Below, piece by piece: positions 37,001 to 45,446 of a stretch of 64,000 nt of DNA. Source of the DNA: Nostoc paludosum FACHB-159. Lineage in GTDB: Bacteria; Cyanobacteriota; Cyanobacteriia; Cyanobacteriales; Nostocaceae. The notes under the pieces were generated by a model. The model had not been told where the DNA came from and ran no database searches. It saw only the letters and a program-made list of their open reading frames with translations. The stretch is from NCBI RefSeq assembly GCF_014698835.1, contig NZ_JACJTU010000032.1:1-64000 (forward strand), in the 5' to 3' direction. Within the stretch, counting starts at the first letter, position 1, and the number at the start of each line of letters is the position of its first letter. Both the position numbers and the translations under genes were made by a program.

Positions 37001-37634
37001 AGTCGATTCTTTTACAGATACTTCATTACAACTCAAACCTCAAGAATCTAATTCTTTAATTCCTTCTTCCTTAGGGTTCAATGTTGGAAAACAGAAACTT
37101 TCTGTACTCAATTCCCCACAGCTTAATACTGTTGAAAACAAAACGACTGACTCACCTGTTACTTCACCCCAATATTCATCACCTCCCTTAATTTTTAGAA
37201 AAGCAAATTCTACCGCTAATACACCTTCCCAATGGTCAGATACACCTTCTCAATGGTCAAATGTGCAAGAATTATTCAATGGCAATAATGATGAAGATGA
37301 ATTCACAAGCTTCTTTAGCGGTGGAAAATCTAATAGTCAAAATTCCGAATTTTCTGATGTTTATCCATCATCAGAATCCTCACAAAGTTTTGCTAAACAC
37401 CGTGCTGCACCTAGAGGTTTCGCTGAAGGCGGAGAAGTCACTGCACCCGCGTCTGTAAACACAGAATCATTAAGCGAAACAGTAGAAAGCACTTCTGCAA
37501 AACGTGAAGAAGAGAACAAAGATGATACGGCTGATCTTGAAGCTTTAGCACGTGAAATTTATAGTAGATTACGCCAACGTTTAGAAATTGAACGAGAACG
37601 TCATGGTGGTTATTTAGGTCGTTTATCTTGGTAA
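34092..37634 (+). CDS. Large disordered eCIS protein with tape-measure-like motif
   Basis: An 1180-residue Ser/Asn/Thr/Gln-rich protein, mostly without expected fold, in an AT-rich gene. It contains a basic Lys/Ser/Thr stretch (~135-175), four or so 25-residue repeats (core QQVIETTQLSQKA, 35250-35530) and then tandem 13-residue repeats (PEIGETQKVSN / PEIDETPIVSN, 36110-36470). Near residue 890 is ATGGQV ... APSDTVPAMLTPGEFVINTRDAQKN, a motif found near the end of many phage tape-measure and tail proteins, and a shorter echo (APRGFAEGGEV) follows. The last 33 residues form the helix also seen in the 79-residue protein. IFRK occurs three times. It may be the length ruler, a scaffold or an anchoring/fibre protein; I cannot decide. 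Confidence 0.75.
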   Translation: MQIIKPLLTNNTHPLGVISSLSNTHKLIFRKESDFLHSRSNFLSPIQTKSPLVTSSQFVLSREAEPSIQPVIGWDSWDNPDIDLKFPFIDFDPFEPIDSEEDNNLNSPEIVTTDIPEIQRTIIENNIINDASPEINLQKQKQSQTKNKSQTKSKSKQTNKSAQNPKTKSPNKKSTKSSAAKNVVQAVDESNIAINPNQDVFIPSKDYLFPEANSGISQTNNEFHVLKSQIPDPLFASTPLSENNPLTSQQDTALDNITIDNNSVNNTTPSTWSNVQEQPNLFRNIANEESQVFSELPSSFSSAEPSTSERIPPLQQKNKLGENTNQLPDNSPREFPLPNHVEKTFSPSNNITNNQQLVAETSEVNPTPRQQNIETTQSSQKFEVDIPDISVSTTPQQQVIETTQLSQKANIPDISVSPTPQQQVIETTQLSQKADIPDISVSPTPQQQVIETTQLSQKADIPDISVSTTPQQQVIETDELSSKVQKKDTSSLRNVIPKQEILVKSNHQSNQQELLNTSNNLESIPAIEQDLISENYITNFDSSNFIIDDSVITSSSVENPAVTDSSANLPPVSDVKKNPIALEREIDSSVTSESLASAPIQLTPTSAYIEATSNFLSDFDSNEKLATSESQSTVAVNVSDVPKNLISLQRDNNLENPSSESIESQLSLAVHEISETPVVSNVSPEIGETQKVSNESSKINESPIVNNISPEIGETQKVSNVLPEIDETPIVNNVSPEIGETQKVSNVLPEIDETPIVSNVSPEIGETQKVSNVLPEIDETPIVSNVSPEIIESPKINNISPEIDEVPKVRDVSSNVGETSSIFRKIGDNEQILESELLGAIANSENSEIDTSEYQDIPEKPTFPPNQLSTPPQFEQNTTIENLPAPKGYATGGQVRDSHLENNQHIAPSDTVPAMLTPGEFVINTRDAQKNLPLLQHINSGGTPDNIILPSLEIPNAKESQKTTSPHSTKVDSFTDTSLQLKPQESNSLIPSSLGFNVGKQKLSVLNSPQLNTVENKTTDSPVTSPQYSSPPLIFRKANSTANTPSQWSDTPSQWSNVQELFNGNNDEDEFTSFFSGGKSNSQNSEFSDVYPSSESSQSFAKHRAAPRGFAEGGEVTAPASVNTESLSETVESTSAKREEENKDDTADLEALAREIYSRLRQRLEIERERHGGYLGRLSW
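35270..35520. repeat. 75-bp repeats in the large eCIS gene
   Basis: Direct repeats with 75-bp spacing (for example the gttattgaaac motif at 35286, 35361, 35436 and 35511) encode 25-residue units with the cores VIETTQLSQKA and DIPDISVS. Confidence 0.9.
36110..36470. repeat. 39/78-bp repeats in the large eCIS gene
   Basis: Alternating 13-residue units (EIGETQKVSN and EIDETPIVSN types) form a 78-bp higher-order repeat, with three nearly identical copies between about 36210 and 36450. Confidence 0.9.
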
Positions 37635-37667
37635 ATTTTATTTAATAAATTGAGGAGAAATCATCAA

Positions 37668-38219
37668 ATGGCAACCCCAGCAATTATTGTTACTCAAAAG
37701 CGAAAACCACAACTTGAAAAAGCAAAACTTGTAGCTTATAACGGTGAATCTGACGATATTGAATTGATGTTTAATCCTACAGAAATTAGTTTTAGTCGGT
37801 CTGTTGAGTGGAAAAGCAATGATGGTAATAGAGGTACGGAACTATTACCAAAGGTTAACTTTTCTGGAGTTAAACCTTATACATTTTCACTCAAACAGTT
37901 GTTATTTGATACTTATGAAACTAAAGAATCGGTGATGAAAAAGTATGTAGATAAGATTAAAAAAGGCGTAGAAACAATTAAAGGAGCGCGTGATAAACGT
38001 CCACCTGTTTACATATTAACATGGGGAAATGAGTATTTTTATTGTGTAATTACGAAATTAACTTATACATTAAATATGTTTCTAAGTGATGGTACACCAG
38101 TTAGAGCAATGGTAGATATAGACTTGCAAGAAGTTGATAAAAATAACCTTCCTGGGGGAAAAGAATCTCAATCTAAAGGGAAAGACCGCAAAGCAGATCC
38201 GAAGGTGGCAAAAACGTAG
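37668..38219 (+). CDS. eCIS tube-adaptor protein (Afp7-like)
   Basis: A 183-residue protein with an N-terminal CIS tube domain: KAKLVAYNGESDDIELMFNPTEISFSRSVEW, KVNFSGVKPYTFSLKQLLFDTYE and PPVYILTWGNEYFYCVITKL. In characterised eCIS such proteins link the inner tube to the spike at the baseplate hub. No LysM domain is seen at the C-terminus, which instead is a basic tail (SKGKDRKADPKVAKT). ATG 37668 is chosen because GAGGAGA lies ten bases upstream; a TTG at 37650 also opens the frame. Confidence 0.85.
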   Translation: MATPAIIVTQKRKPQLEKAKLVAYNGESDDIELMFNPTEISFSRSVEWKSNDGNRGTELLPKVNFSGVKPYTFSLKQLLFDTYETKESVMKKYVDKIKKGVETIKGARDKRPPVYILTWGNEYFYCVITKLTYTLNMFLSDGTPVRAMVDIDLQEVDKNNLPGGKESQSKGKDRKADPKVAKT

Positions 38220-38327
38220 TTGGGAGTTGGGAGTTGGGAGTTAGGAGTTGGGAGTTGGGAGTTGGGAGTTAGGAGTTAGGAGTTAGGAGTTAGGAGTTAG
38301 GAGTTAGGAGTTAGGAGTCGAAATCAA
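38220..38327. repeat. Heptamer STRR (gggagtt/aggagtt)
   Basis: About fifteen copies directly after the stop of the tube-adaptor gene, in the sense orientation of the operon. The rest of the gap to 38456 contains an attcagaattcagaatt repeat and the leader of the spike gene. Confidence 0.9.
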
Positions 38328-38456
38328 AAACATGATAATGTTTGAAATATGATTATAGCAATTCACTAAATTTATTCAGAATTCAGAATTCAGAATTATA
38401 GATCCTACAAATTTAATCCATTTCAGTACAATATTTAATATTCAAAATTGAAGCTT

Positions 38457-40244
38457 ATGCCTAACGCTAACCTTTATTTAAGTGACCCTTTAGTTAAGAT
38501 AGAAGGTCAACCTGCATCTCCTGAATTACTCAAAGATTTGCTGCAAATGACTGTGGAAGAAAGTATGCATTTGCCAGCAATGTTTACCTTAGTAATACAT
38601 AATAGCTATATTCCCACATCTGACCGTCAACAAAATCAACCTTGGCGGCACGAACAGGTTTTTCAAATTGGGAAGAAAGTAACGTTAGGTTTTAAATCGA
38701 GTACTACTCAAGATCAAAATTTTAGAAATGAAAAAACAAAAATCCTTGTTGAAGGTGAGGTTACAGGACTGGAAGTTCACTTCAATGAAAAATCTGAAGC
38801 TAATATAATTGTTCGTGGCTATGATTTTTCTCATCGTCTTCACAGAGGCCGTTATAATCGCTCTTTTTTAAATACAACTGATAGCAAAATAGTCAAAAAA
38901 ATAGCTAAAGAAGTAGGTATAAATATTGGAAAAATAGACGAAAGTGGCGAAGTCCACAAGTATGTATTTCAAGAAAATCAAACCAATATGGAGTTTTTGC
39001 AAGAAAGGGCTGCGCGTATTGGTTTTGATTTATTTATTACAGAAGACAAGATAAATTTTTGCAAGCCAGAAAGTCAGGCGTCTTTAGATTTGAAATGGCT
39101 AGTTGATATTAGTAAATTTAGTACTCGTGTCACTAGTGCTGAACAAGTAAGTTCTGTGGAAGTACGCGGTTGGGACTATACCCAAAAACGATTGATTAGC
39201 TCAACAGCCAACAAAGAAAAGCAAATTACTCAGACAGGTAATAAGCTAGGAAGTAGTACCAGTACTGCATTTCGCAATCTTAAATCTCCCAAAATGATTG
39301 TTGTAGATAAACCTGTTGCTACTAAAAAACAAGCAGATGTGATGGCTCAGGCTTTGTGTGATGAATTGGGAGGAGAATTTGTTTATGCAGATGCGAAAGC
39401 ATTTGGAAATCCTGAGATTCGACCGAGGCGGGTGATTCGTCTTCAAGAATTAGGCGATCGCTACAGTGGTCAATATTATGTCACAGAAACACGCCATTTC
39501 TACAACGGGCGAGTTTATGAAACTGATTTTAGCGTCCGCGGCTTACGTGCTGGTAACTTATTCACAACTCTATCGACAAAAAAACATTTACAGCCATCTG
39601 AGACTTTATTAGTCGGAATTGTGACTAATAACAAAGATCCAGAAAAATGGGGTAGAGTAAAAGTCAAGTTCCCCACCATGAGCGAAGAACATGAAAGCGA
39701 CTGGGCGAGAGTTGTAGCTTTGGGAGCAGGGCCAAACAGAGGTTTCGACTGTTTACCAGAAGTCAACGATGAAGTATTAGTCGGTTTTGAACATGGCGAT
39801 ATTCACCGTCCCTACGTCATTGGCGGTGTATGGAATGGTAAAGACGCACCACCTGAAAAAGTAGATGACTCAGTTACTGGTGGTGTCAGATTACGCACTA
39901 TTAAAACTCGTGTTGGTCATGTTTTACAGTTCGTTGAAGAAGACAAAGCCAGCAGTAAAACAGGTATTCGTGTAGAAACTAAAGCCGGTCACAAAATGTA
40001 TCTTAATGATAGCGATCGCCATATCGAAATTAAAACCGCAGGCGGTCATACAATCAAAATGGACGATAGAAGTAAATCTATTTCCATCGAAACCACAGGC
40101 GGTCATTCAATCGAAATGAACGATGCAAGTAAATCTGTTTCAGTTAAATCAACGCTGAATCTTTCATTACAAGCGAATGGCAATATAGACATTAGCGCCA
40201 ACGGTAATATTACAGTCAAAGGCGCGATAATTCGCCTGAATTAA
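38457..40244 (+). CDS. eCIS spike protein (VgrG/gp27-gp5-like, Afp8)
   Basis: A 595-residue central spike. The N-terminal ~350 residues are the gp27/late-control-D type (TVEESMHLPAMFTLVIHNS, VRGYDFSHRLHRGRYNRSF, ENQTNMEFLQERAARIGFDLF). From ~385 comes the gp5-type OB domain (VGIVTNNKDPEKWGRVKVKF, EVLVGFEHGDIHRPYVIGGV), then repeated GGHTIKMDD-like strands that form the beta-helical needle (KTAGGHTIKMDD, ETTGGHSIEMND). ATG 38457 chosen over TTG 38448. No effector domain is fused at its end, and no separate PAAR tip gene was found nearby. Confidence 0.95.
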   Translation: MPNANLYLSDPLVKIEGQPASPELLKDLLQMTVEESMHLPAMFTLVIHNSYIPTSDRQQNQPWRHEQVFQIGKKVTLGFKSSTTQDQNFRNEKTKILVEGEVTGLEVHFNEKSEANIIVRGYDFSHRLHRGRYNRSFLNTTDSKIVKKIAKEVGINIGKIDESGEVHKYVFQENQTNMEFLQERAARIGFDLFITEDKINFCKPESQASLDLKWLVDISKFSTRVTSAEQVSSVEVRGWDYTQKRLISSTANKEKQITQTGNKLGSSTSTAFRNLKSPKMIVVDKPVATKKQADVMAQALCDELGGEFVYADAKAFGNPEIRPRRVIRLQELGDRYSGQYYVTETRHFYNGRVYETDFSVRGLRAGNLFTTLSTKKHLQPSETLLVGIVTNNKDPEKWGRVKVKFPTMSEEHESDWARVVALGAGPNRGFDCLPEVNDEVLVGFEHGDIHRPYVIGGVWNGKDAPPEKVDDSVTGGVRLRTIKTRVGHVLQFVEEDKASSKTGIRVETKAGHKMYLNDSDRHIEIKTAGGHTIKMDDRSKSISIETTGGHSIEMNDASKSVSVKSTLNLSLQANGNIDISANGNITVKGAIIRLN

Positions 40245-40568
40245 GGCTTGCGAAAAAAATATAACCACCTCTCGGCTGAGTTTACACGATAGTCATAAAA
40301 TTTATTGAGAAGGCAGAAGGCAGGAGGCAGAAGGCAGAAGGGAAACCCCATAAATAAATTTAGGGGATTCAATAGGGACGTAGTATTTCTTGCGCCTACT
40401 CGATAAAATACATATTTTTTCTTTTTTTCATAAATAAATTTAGGGGCTTTAAACCCTTTTGGCAGAGGGCAAAAATTATATTTTCTTCCTTCTGCCCTCT
40501 GCCTTCTGCCCTCTGCCTTCTGCCTTTCTTCGGTAAATTATCTTTTGCACCTAGACAGTTGCTACTAG
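40245..40568. other. Intergenic region with STRRs and an 18-bp direct repeat
   Basis: Between the spike gene and the convergent PEP-CTERM gene. Holds gaaggcagaaggcagg repeats (40309-40342), the inverse gccttctgccctctg repeats (40489-40527) and two copies of cataaataaatttagggg at 40349 and 40429. The facing STRRs could fold as a long hairpin and act as a bidirectional terminator. No gene. Confidence 0.75.
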
Positions 40569-41174
40569 CTAAATCACTTTTTCGAGATTCTTGTCAATGA
40601 ATTTGGATGATTTCTTACCCTTGAATGCTGAAGCAACACCCAAAGTACCGAAGACGAGTAAACTAACAATAGAAGCAGGTTCAGGGACGGTAACTATAGT
40701 TGCAGAAAAACTAATAGCTAACTCACTATCTTCCGGCCCGAAATTTATAGAACCTGGTACAAATGGCGGTGCAGAAAAAACCTCTAAATAACTTGGTATC
40801 GGCAAAAAACTAGCGAAAAATGGACTAGAAAAATTTCCCCCAGAAGTAGAATAGCCGAAACCATCACCCGTTAACTGCTGAGCATTAAGACTTATTAAAT
40901 TGTCAACCTCAAAAGGTTCGTTTCCTGGTATTGGAGTTCCGGTAGTTTGAAGGCCAGTAATTGTTTCACCATTTCGCGTACCAGTAATTCCCAAAATCTG
41001 ATAAAAACCCAAATCGTCGGGAGTGTCATTAGTGGTGAAAGTACCGCCAGCCGTTATGCCAATACCAGAATAATTCCAGTTCCAATTTAAAGCAGAGGCA
41101 GCTTGTATTGTCCCGAAAACTAATCCAGATGTAGCGGCAATAGCTGTGGCAGATAGTAGAGCTAAATTTTTCAT
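40569..41174 (-). CDS. PEP-CTERM sorting-domain protein
   Basis: About 201 residues with an N-terminal signal peptide (MKNLALLSATAIAATSG ... AASA-LNWNW) and a C-terminal PEP-CTERM tail: VPEPAS, a hydrophobic segment (IVSLLVFGTLGVASAF) and a basic end (KGKKSSK). Proteins of this type are exported and processed by an exosortase. The body is a short beta-rich secreted domain like those of other cyanobacterial PEP-CTERM proteins. ATG 41174; the frame extends 34 codons further but lacks a signal there. It lies alone on the opposite strand within the CIS operon; the link to it, if any, is unknown. Confidence 0.88.
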   Translation of the reverse strand: MKNLALLSATAIAATSGLVFGTIQAASALNWNWNYSGIGITAGGTFTTNDTPDDLGFYQILGITGTRNGETITGLQTTGTPIPGNEPFEVDNLISLNAQQLTGDGFGYSTSGGNFSSPFFASFLPIPSYLEVFSAPPFVPGSINFGPEDSELAISFSATIVTVPEPASIVSLLVFGTLGVASAFKGKKSSKFIDKNLEKVI

Positions 41175-41409
41175 AGAGGTTGTTAGTATTACAGCACACC
41201 AAAGGCGATCGCAGATCTTGGAAGTTGAGTTAAGGTACAGCAAACGCAAAACCAATGGCAGTTTACCATTAAACACATAGTAGAGACGTAGCAGTGCTAC
41301 GTCCCTACTAGAATTTCGTGTATATTTCCCCTATCCTCGACCTTTGGCGAATAGGCTTTACCCCTTTGTGCCGATATCTTTGAAGATATACATTGTCACA
41401 GCTGTCTAA

Positions 41410-41832
41410 GTGCCAGATATGGTTTATGGTCGTGAGCGAGCCTATTTGGGAACAGGTTGGGCTTACCCATTGCGCTTGAATGTGCAAGGTGGAATACAGC
41501 TTAGCCGTGAAGAACAAAAAGTTAAAGAATCTATTTGGATTATCCTCCGCACTGGAGTAGGCGAACGCGTTTATCGCCCTACTTTTGGTTCGCGCTTATC
41601 AGAGTTGGCGTTTGCACCTTTGAATACCGATACTCTGCTGCGAATTCGGATTTATGTTTTGGAAGCTTTAGAAGTTTGGGAACCACGCATTATTGTCGAG
41701 GAAGTTCTCACCGAACCCGACCCTGTGCGCGGCAGAGTAGATATCACCATTAATTATCGACTCAAAGAAGGTCACGATATTTACAGCTTTGTTTATCCTT
41801 TTTATTTGGTTTCAGCTGGGGAGGAATCGTGA
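41410..41832 (+). CDS. eCIS baseplate wedge protein (gp25/GPW-like)
   Basis: A ~140-residue homologue of T4 gp25 and Afp9, a baseplate wedge component that seeds the sheath. Family features: GTGWAYPLRLNVQGGIQLSREEQKVKESIWIIL, then TGVGERVYRPTFGSRLSELAFAP and a beta-rich end. Start either GTG 41410 or ATG 41419; the conserved part begins after both. Its presence implies a contractile sheath although no sheath gene is here. Confidence 0.93.
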   Translation: MPDMVYGRERAYLGTGWAYPLRLNVQGGIQLSREEQKVKESIWIILRTGVGERVYRPTFGSRLSELAFAPLNTDTLLRIRIYVLEALEVWEPRIIVEEVLTEPDPVRGRVDITINYRLKEGHDIYSFVYPFYLVSAGEES

Positions 41833-41863
41833 TATCAATTCAAAATTAAAAATTAAGAAATTT

Positions 41864-41897
41864 AATTACGAATTACGAATTACGAATTACGAATTAT
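41864..41897. repeat. Heptamer STRR (aattacg)
   Basis: Four copies of gaattac between the gp25-like and the large baseplate gene. The same heptamer recurs at 44128-44147 (inverse) and 44273-44304. Confidence 0.85.
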
Positions 41898-41928
41898 TGA
41901 ATCTGTCACATTCTTTTTTTAAATTGGT

Positions 41929-44130
41929 ATGAACTTTGACTTTTTACCAAAATTACCTTCTTCCAACTTAGACGATCGCGCTTTCGATGACTTAGTGGAT
42001 GAATGTATAATGCGTATTCCCCGCTACTGTCCCGAATGGACAGACCACAATCTTAGCGACCCAGGAATTACGCTAATTGAGCTATTTGCTTGGTTAACTG
42101 ACCAAATGTTGCTCAGATTTAACCAAGTACCCCGAAAAAATTATGTAGCGTTTCTAGAATTACTGGGCATTCGTCTCCAGCCTCCCGCCCCAGCATACAC
42201 AGAATTAACTTTTTATTTAAGCGCTGAACTACCCGAAGCTTATACTATTCCAGCAGGATTAGAAGCCTCAACTATTCAAACTGAAACCACAGAATCTATT
42301 ACTTTTAGCACAGATTTGCCGCTAGTCATCGGCAAACCTCGGATACAGCACTTTTTAACTGCCCAAACCACCGAAGATATTCCCCAATCTCTACGAGAGA
42401 GAGTCACAAGTTCCTGGACTCGTCAATCTGACGGTTACTGGACAGGTAACGAACAGGCAATTTTTGAAGAGGAACCCCAGCCTGGTAACTGTTTTTATTT
42501 AGTGATTAATTCTGACGATCCTTTAGATGCTAATGTCTTAGAAATTGTTTTCCAAGGAGCTGCGGCTACCCCCGCTGGCATTAACCCCAATCAACCACCC
42601 CGCAAATGGGAAGCTTGGGATGGAGAAAATTGGCAACCAGTTTTATTAAAAGAATCAGATGATAAAACTCGCGGTTTCAGTTTTTATGAAATGGCTCAAC
42701 AAGGTGGAAACCCGGCTCAAGGTGGAGAGGTGCGTTTGCATCTCCCGCAAATTTGGCCTGTAGCTAACTTTACTTCTTACCGGGGTCGCTGGCTACGTTG
42801 TAGTTTTAACATCACAGAAACCAATCAATCAGGTTACAATCGTCCGCCACGAATTATTGGTTTAGCGGTACGGTCAATTGGCGGTACAGTCAGGGCCAGT
42901 CACAGTACGCTGATTCTCGATGAGCGCTTGGGAATTAGCGATGGTACACCCGGTCAGAGTTTCCAGTTACAAAGCTCGCCAATTTTAGACCGCAAAGAAA
43001 ACGAGTATATTTTAGTCACCCCTGCCAATGGTTTGCCTCAAAGATGGACTGAGGTGAGAGATTTTGCTGATTCTGCGCCGCATCACTTTCATTACACCAT
43101 TGATTCCCTTACAGGCGAAGTGCAATTTGGCCCGTTGATTCGGGAACCCAGCCAACTCAAACAGCAAACACAAGTGCGAAGCAAGATTCAACAACCACGG
43201 TTAGACGACACATCTGTGCAACTCAGTACTCTAGAAAACAGACAGTCTCAACATCAGTATGGGGCCATTCCTCCCCGTGGCGCAGAGATTAGAATAGTAG
43301 CATATCGCACAGGAGGCGGTAGAGAGGGCAATGTACAAGCTGGCGCAATTCAGTTTTTAAAGTCTGCATATCCATACATTGACAGCGTAATCAACCTGAT
43401 ACCAGCAATGAATGGTGCGGACGCCGAGTCACTAGAACAAGCTGTGATGAAAGCACCGCGCATTCTCCGCACCCGCGATCGCGCCGTTACCGCCGAAGAT
43501 TTTGAAGTTTTAACCCAACAAGCAGGCAGAGGAGCGATCGCCCGCGTCCGATGTTTATCAGCAAATTCACGCAGACAAGCAGGTATAGTTAGTTTAGTGA
43601 TAGTGCCATTTGCAAACACAGATGCGATCGCTCAAGGTGACGGCATGACACCAGAAGAATTTGGTCTGAGTCGCGCACTGCAAGACCAAATCTTGAGTTA
43701 CTTAGACGAAAGGCGCTTATTAGGAGTACAAATAGAACTCCAAGAACCAAATTACGTAGGTGTTTCCGTCCAAACAGAAATTGCCCTAGAACCCACCTAC
43801 GACAACCCTTACGCCAGAGAAGAAATTCGCCGCAATTTAAGAGTAGTGCTGTATAAATATCTAAATCCATTAACCGGAGGACTCGACGGCCAAGGTTGGC
43901 CATTTGGGCGACCCGTTTATACATCAGATATTGTCGCCTTACTGCAACAAACCCCAGGCGTGCGTCATTTAGGCCCCGTTTTACTCTTTCCCATCCGCAA
44001 ACAAGGAGAAATTTGGAGACGACAATCATCACCAGAACAATTAGTTGACCCAGGCCCAGAAGGTTTGATATGTTCTTGGGCTGATACAAATCTGCGTTCA
44101 AGTCACGACATCCAAATCATTAATCGGTAA
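41929..44130 (+). CDS. eCIS large baseplate protein (Afp11/gp6-like)
   Basis: A 733-residue putative baseplate assembly protein. The N-terminus (YCPEWTDHNLSDPGITLIELFAWLTDQMLLRFNQVPRKNY) is the clear hallmark of this family in eCIS; the C-terminal half has the baseplate J-like sequence (EQAVMKAPRILRTRDRAVTAEDFEVL, GAIARVRCLSA). It forms the iris-like ring of the baseplate with the tail-I-like protein. ATG 41929. Repeats separate it from both neighbours. Confidence 0.95.
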   Translation: MNFDFLPKLPSSNLDDRAFDDLVDECIMRIPRYCPEWTDHNLSDPGITLIELFAWLTDQMLLRFNQVPRKNYVAFLELLGIRLQPPAPAYTELTFYLSAELPEAYTIPAGLEASTIQTETTESITFSTDLPLVIGKPRIQHFLTAQTTEDIPQSLRERVTSSWTRQSDGYWTGNEQAIFEEEPQPGNCFYLVINSDDPLDANVLEIVFQGAAATPAGINPNQPPRKWEAWDGENWQPVLLKESDDKTRGFSFYEMAQQGGNPAQGGEVRLHLPQIWPVANFTSYRGRWLRCSFNITETNQSGYNRPPRIIGLAVRSIGGTVRASHSTLILDERLGISDGTPGQSFQLQSSPILDRKENEYILVTPANGLPQRWTEVRDFADSAPHHFHYTIDSLTGEVQFGPLIREPSQLKQQTQVRSKIQQPRLDDTSVQLSTLENRQSQHQYGAIPPRGAEIRIVAYRTGGGREGNVQAGAIQFLKSAYPYIDSVINLIPAMNGADAESLEQAVMKAPRILRTRDRAVTAEDFEVLTQQAGRGAIARVRCLSANSRRQAGIVSLVIVPFANTDAIAQGDGMTPEEFGLSRALQDQILSYLDERRLLGVQIELQEPNYVGVSVQTEIALEPTYDNPYAREEIRRNLRVVLYKYLNPLTGGLDGQGWPFGRPVYTSDIVALLQQTPGVRHLGPVLLFPIRKQGEIWRRQSSPEQLVDPGPEGLICSWADTNLRSSHDIQIINR

Positions 44131-44335
44131 TTCGTAATTCGTAATTATTACCCCACGACTAAAGTCGGGGGCGCAGAAATTAGGAATTATATCTTTTATC
44201 TCCATCAATAAATGAGCCACTGCGTTCTTGGTGCTGTCCAAATGAAGCAAGTGGCGTAGGCTTGTACCATTAATTACGAATTACGAATTACGAATTACGA
44301 ATTAGTAGTTATTTTCTCCCCACCTCCCCAATCCT
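44131..44335. other. Intergenic region with hairpin element and STRR
   Basis: Contains an aattcgt/aattacg heptamer repeat at both ends and at 44216-44258 the dispersed element whose relative lies inside nifJ. Also a small ccccgactaaagtcgggg hairpin at about 44151. It may act as an attenuator within the operon, or cut it into units; no gene. Confidence 0.75.
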
Positions 44336-45367
44336 ATGGTTCAAAGTCGCTTTAGTCCGGGTGTACGGATTCAATTAACCCCAATGCAAATTCCCGAAGC
44401 TTTACCTGTGGGAGGCTTAACCTTTGCCAATGAGGAAAACGTGGATGCAGCAGGACGTAGTTTACTATTGCATCCTGGACACCCAAGTGAAATGGTTGTC
44501 CAAGTGCAAAACTTAGAAGCGCGTCCTTTGCGGGTAAACTTCAGCGTTGAGGGAAACTTTCCGAGTGAGTGGTGCCAAATTGGTACAGAAGGTAGTGAGA
44601 TCCCACCTCGCGGACAAATGGATGCAGTCCTCTACTTTTCTATTCCTGAAACATTTTTTGAAGATCGGGAAGCCATAAAACCAGGAAAAAAAGATAAACT
44701 AACTCTTAATTTTCGTAGCCTAGTTACTCTACACATCGACCAAGGCACAGACAACGAACAAATCCACAGAAGCGAATATTTCGATTTATACATCCGTCCC
44801 TACACAGCCTACATGGAATTCTTGCCAATTTTATATCGTGAAGTAGACTTTATTGGTCGCTTCATGAAAATATTTGAGCAAGCTTTTCAACCAATAATTG
44901 ATAGTTATAACGTCATGTGGGCAAACCTCGACCCCCTGACAGCACCGCAAGCACTACTACCCTTTATGGCTCATTGGGTTGCTTGGCAAGTCGATTCCGT
45001 CTGGGATCTCCAGCAACAGCGCCGTTTAATTCGTCGTGCAGTAGAACTTTATCGCTGGCGAGGAACTCGTAAAGGATTACGTCTTTACTTACATCTTTAT
45101 ACAGGCTTACCTCTAGACGAACATTTACCCAATGAAGCAGATAAACATATTAGTATTACAGAACCTTTCGGCCCCAGTTTCATTATCGGAGACGCACAAC
45201 TCGGAAGTGCAGTTTTAGCAGGTGGACAACCATATCATTTTGTAGTTCGCTTGCGTTCTAACATTTCTAGCGGCATCATCAACGAACAACTAATTCAAAG
45301 AATAATTGAACAAGAAAAACCAGCTTTTTGCACCTACGAACTAACCATCGAAAATCCTCCTAATTAA
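44336..45367 (+). CDS. eCIS tail protein I-like baseplate protein (Afp12-like)
   Basis: A 343-residue protein. The N-terminal ~150 residues are a beta-sandwich-like domain (VNFSVEGNFPSEWCQIG, LYFSIPETFFEDREAIKPG). The C-terminal part is the phage tail-I/Afp12-type domain: YMEFLPILYREVDFIGRFMKIFEQAFQPIIDSY, FMAHWVAWQVD, RRLIRRAVELYRWRGTRKGLRLYLHLYTG. It pairs with the large baseplate protein to form the wedge. ATG 44336. Confidence 0.92.
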   Translation: MVQSRFSPGVRIQLTPMQIPEALPVGGLTFANEENVDAAGRSLLLHPGHPSEMVVQVQNLEARPLRVNFSVEGNFPSEWCQIGTEGSEIPPRGQMDAVLYFSIPETFFEDREAIKPGKKDKLTLNFRSLVTLHIDQGTDNEQIHRSEYFDLYIRPYTAYMEFLPILYREVDFIGRFMKIFEQAFQPIIDSYNVMWANLDPLTAPQALLPFMAHWVAWQVDSVWDLQQQRRLIRRAVELYRWRGTRKGLRLYLHLYTGLPLDEHLPNEADKHISITEPFGPSFIIGDAQLGSAVLAGGQPYHFVVRLRSNISSGIINEQLIQRIIEQEKPAFCTYELTIENPPN

Positions 45368-45446
45368 AAACTATAAAAACTCAATATTCTCTTTGCGCCT
45401 TTGCGCCTTTGCGTGAGCTTTTCTTAATTTTGAATTTTGAATTATT

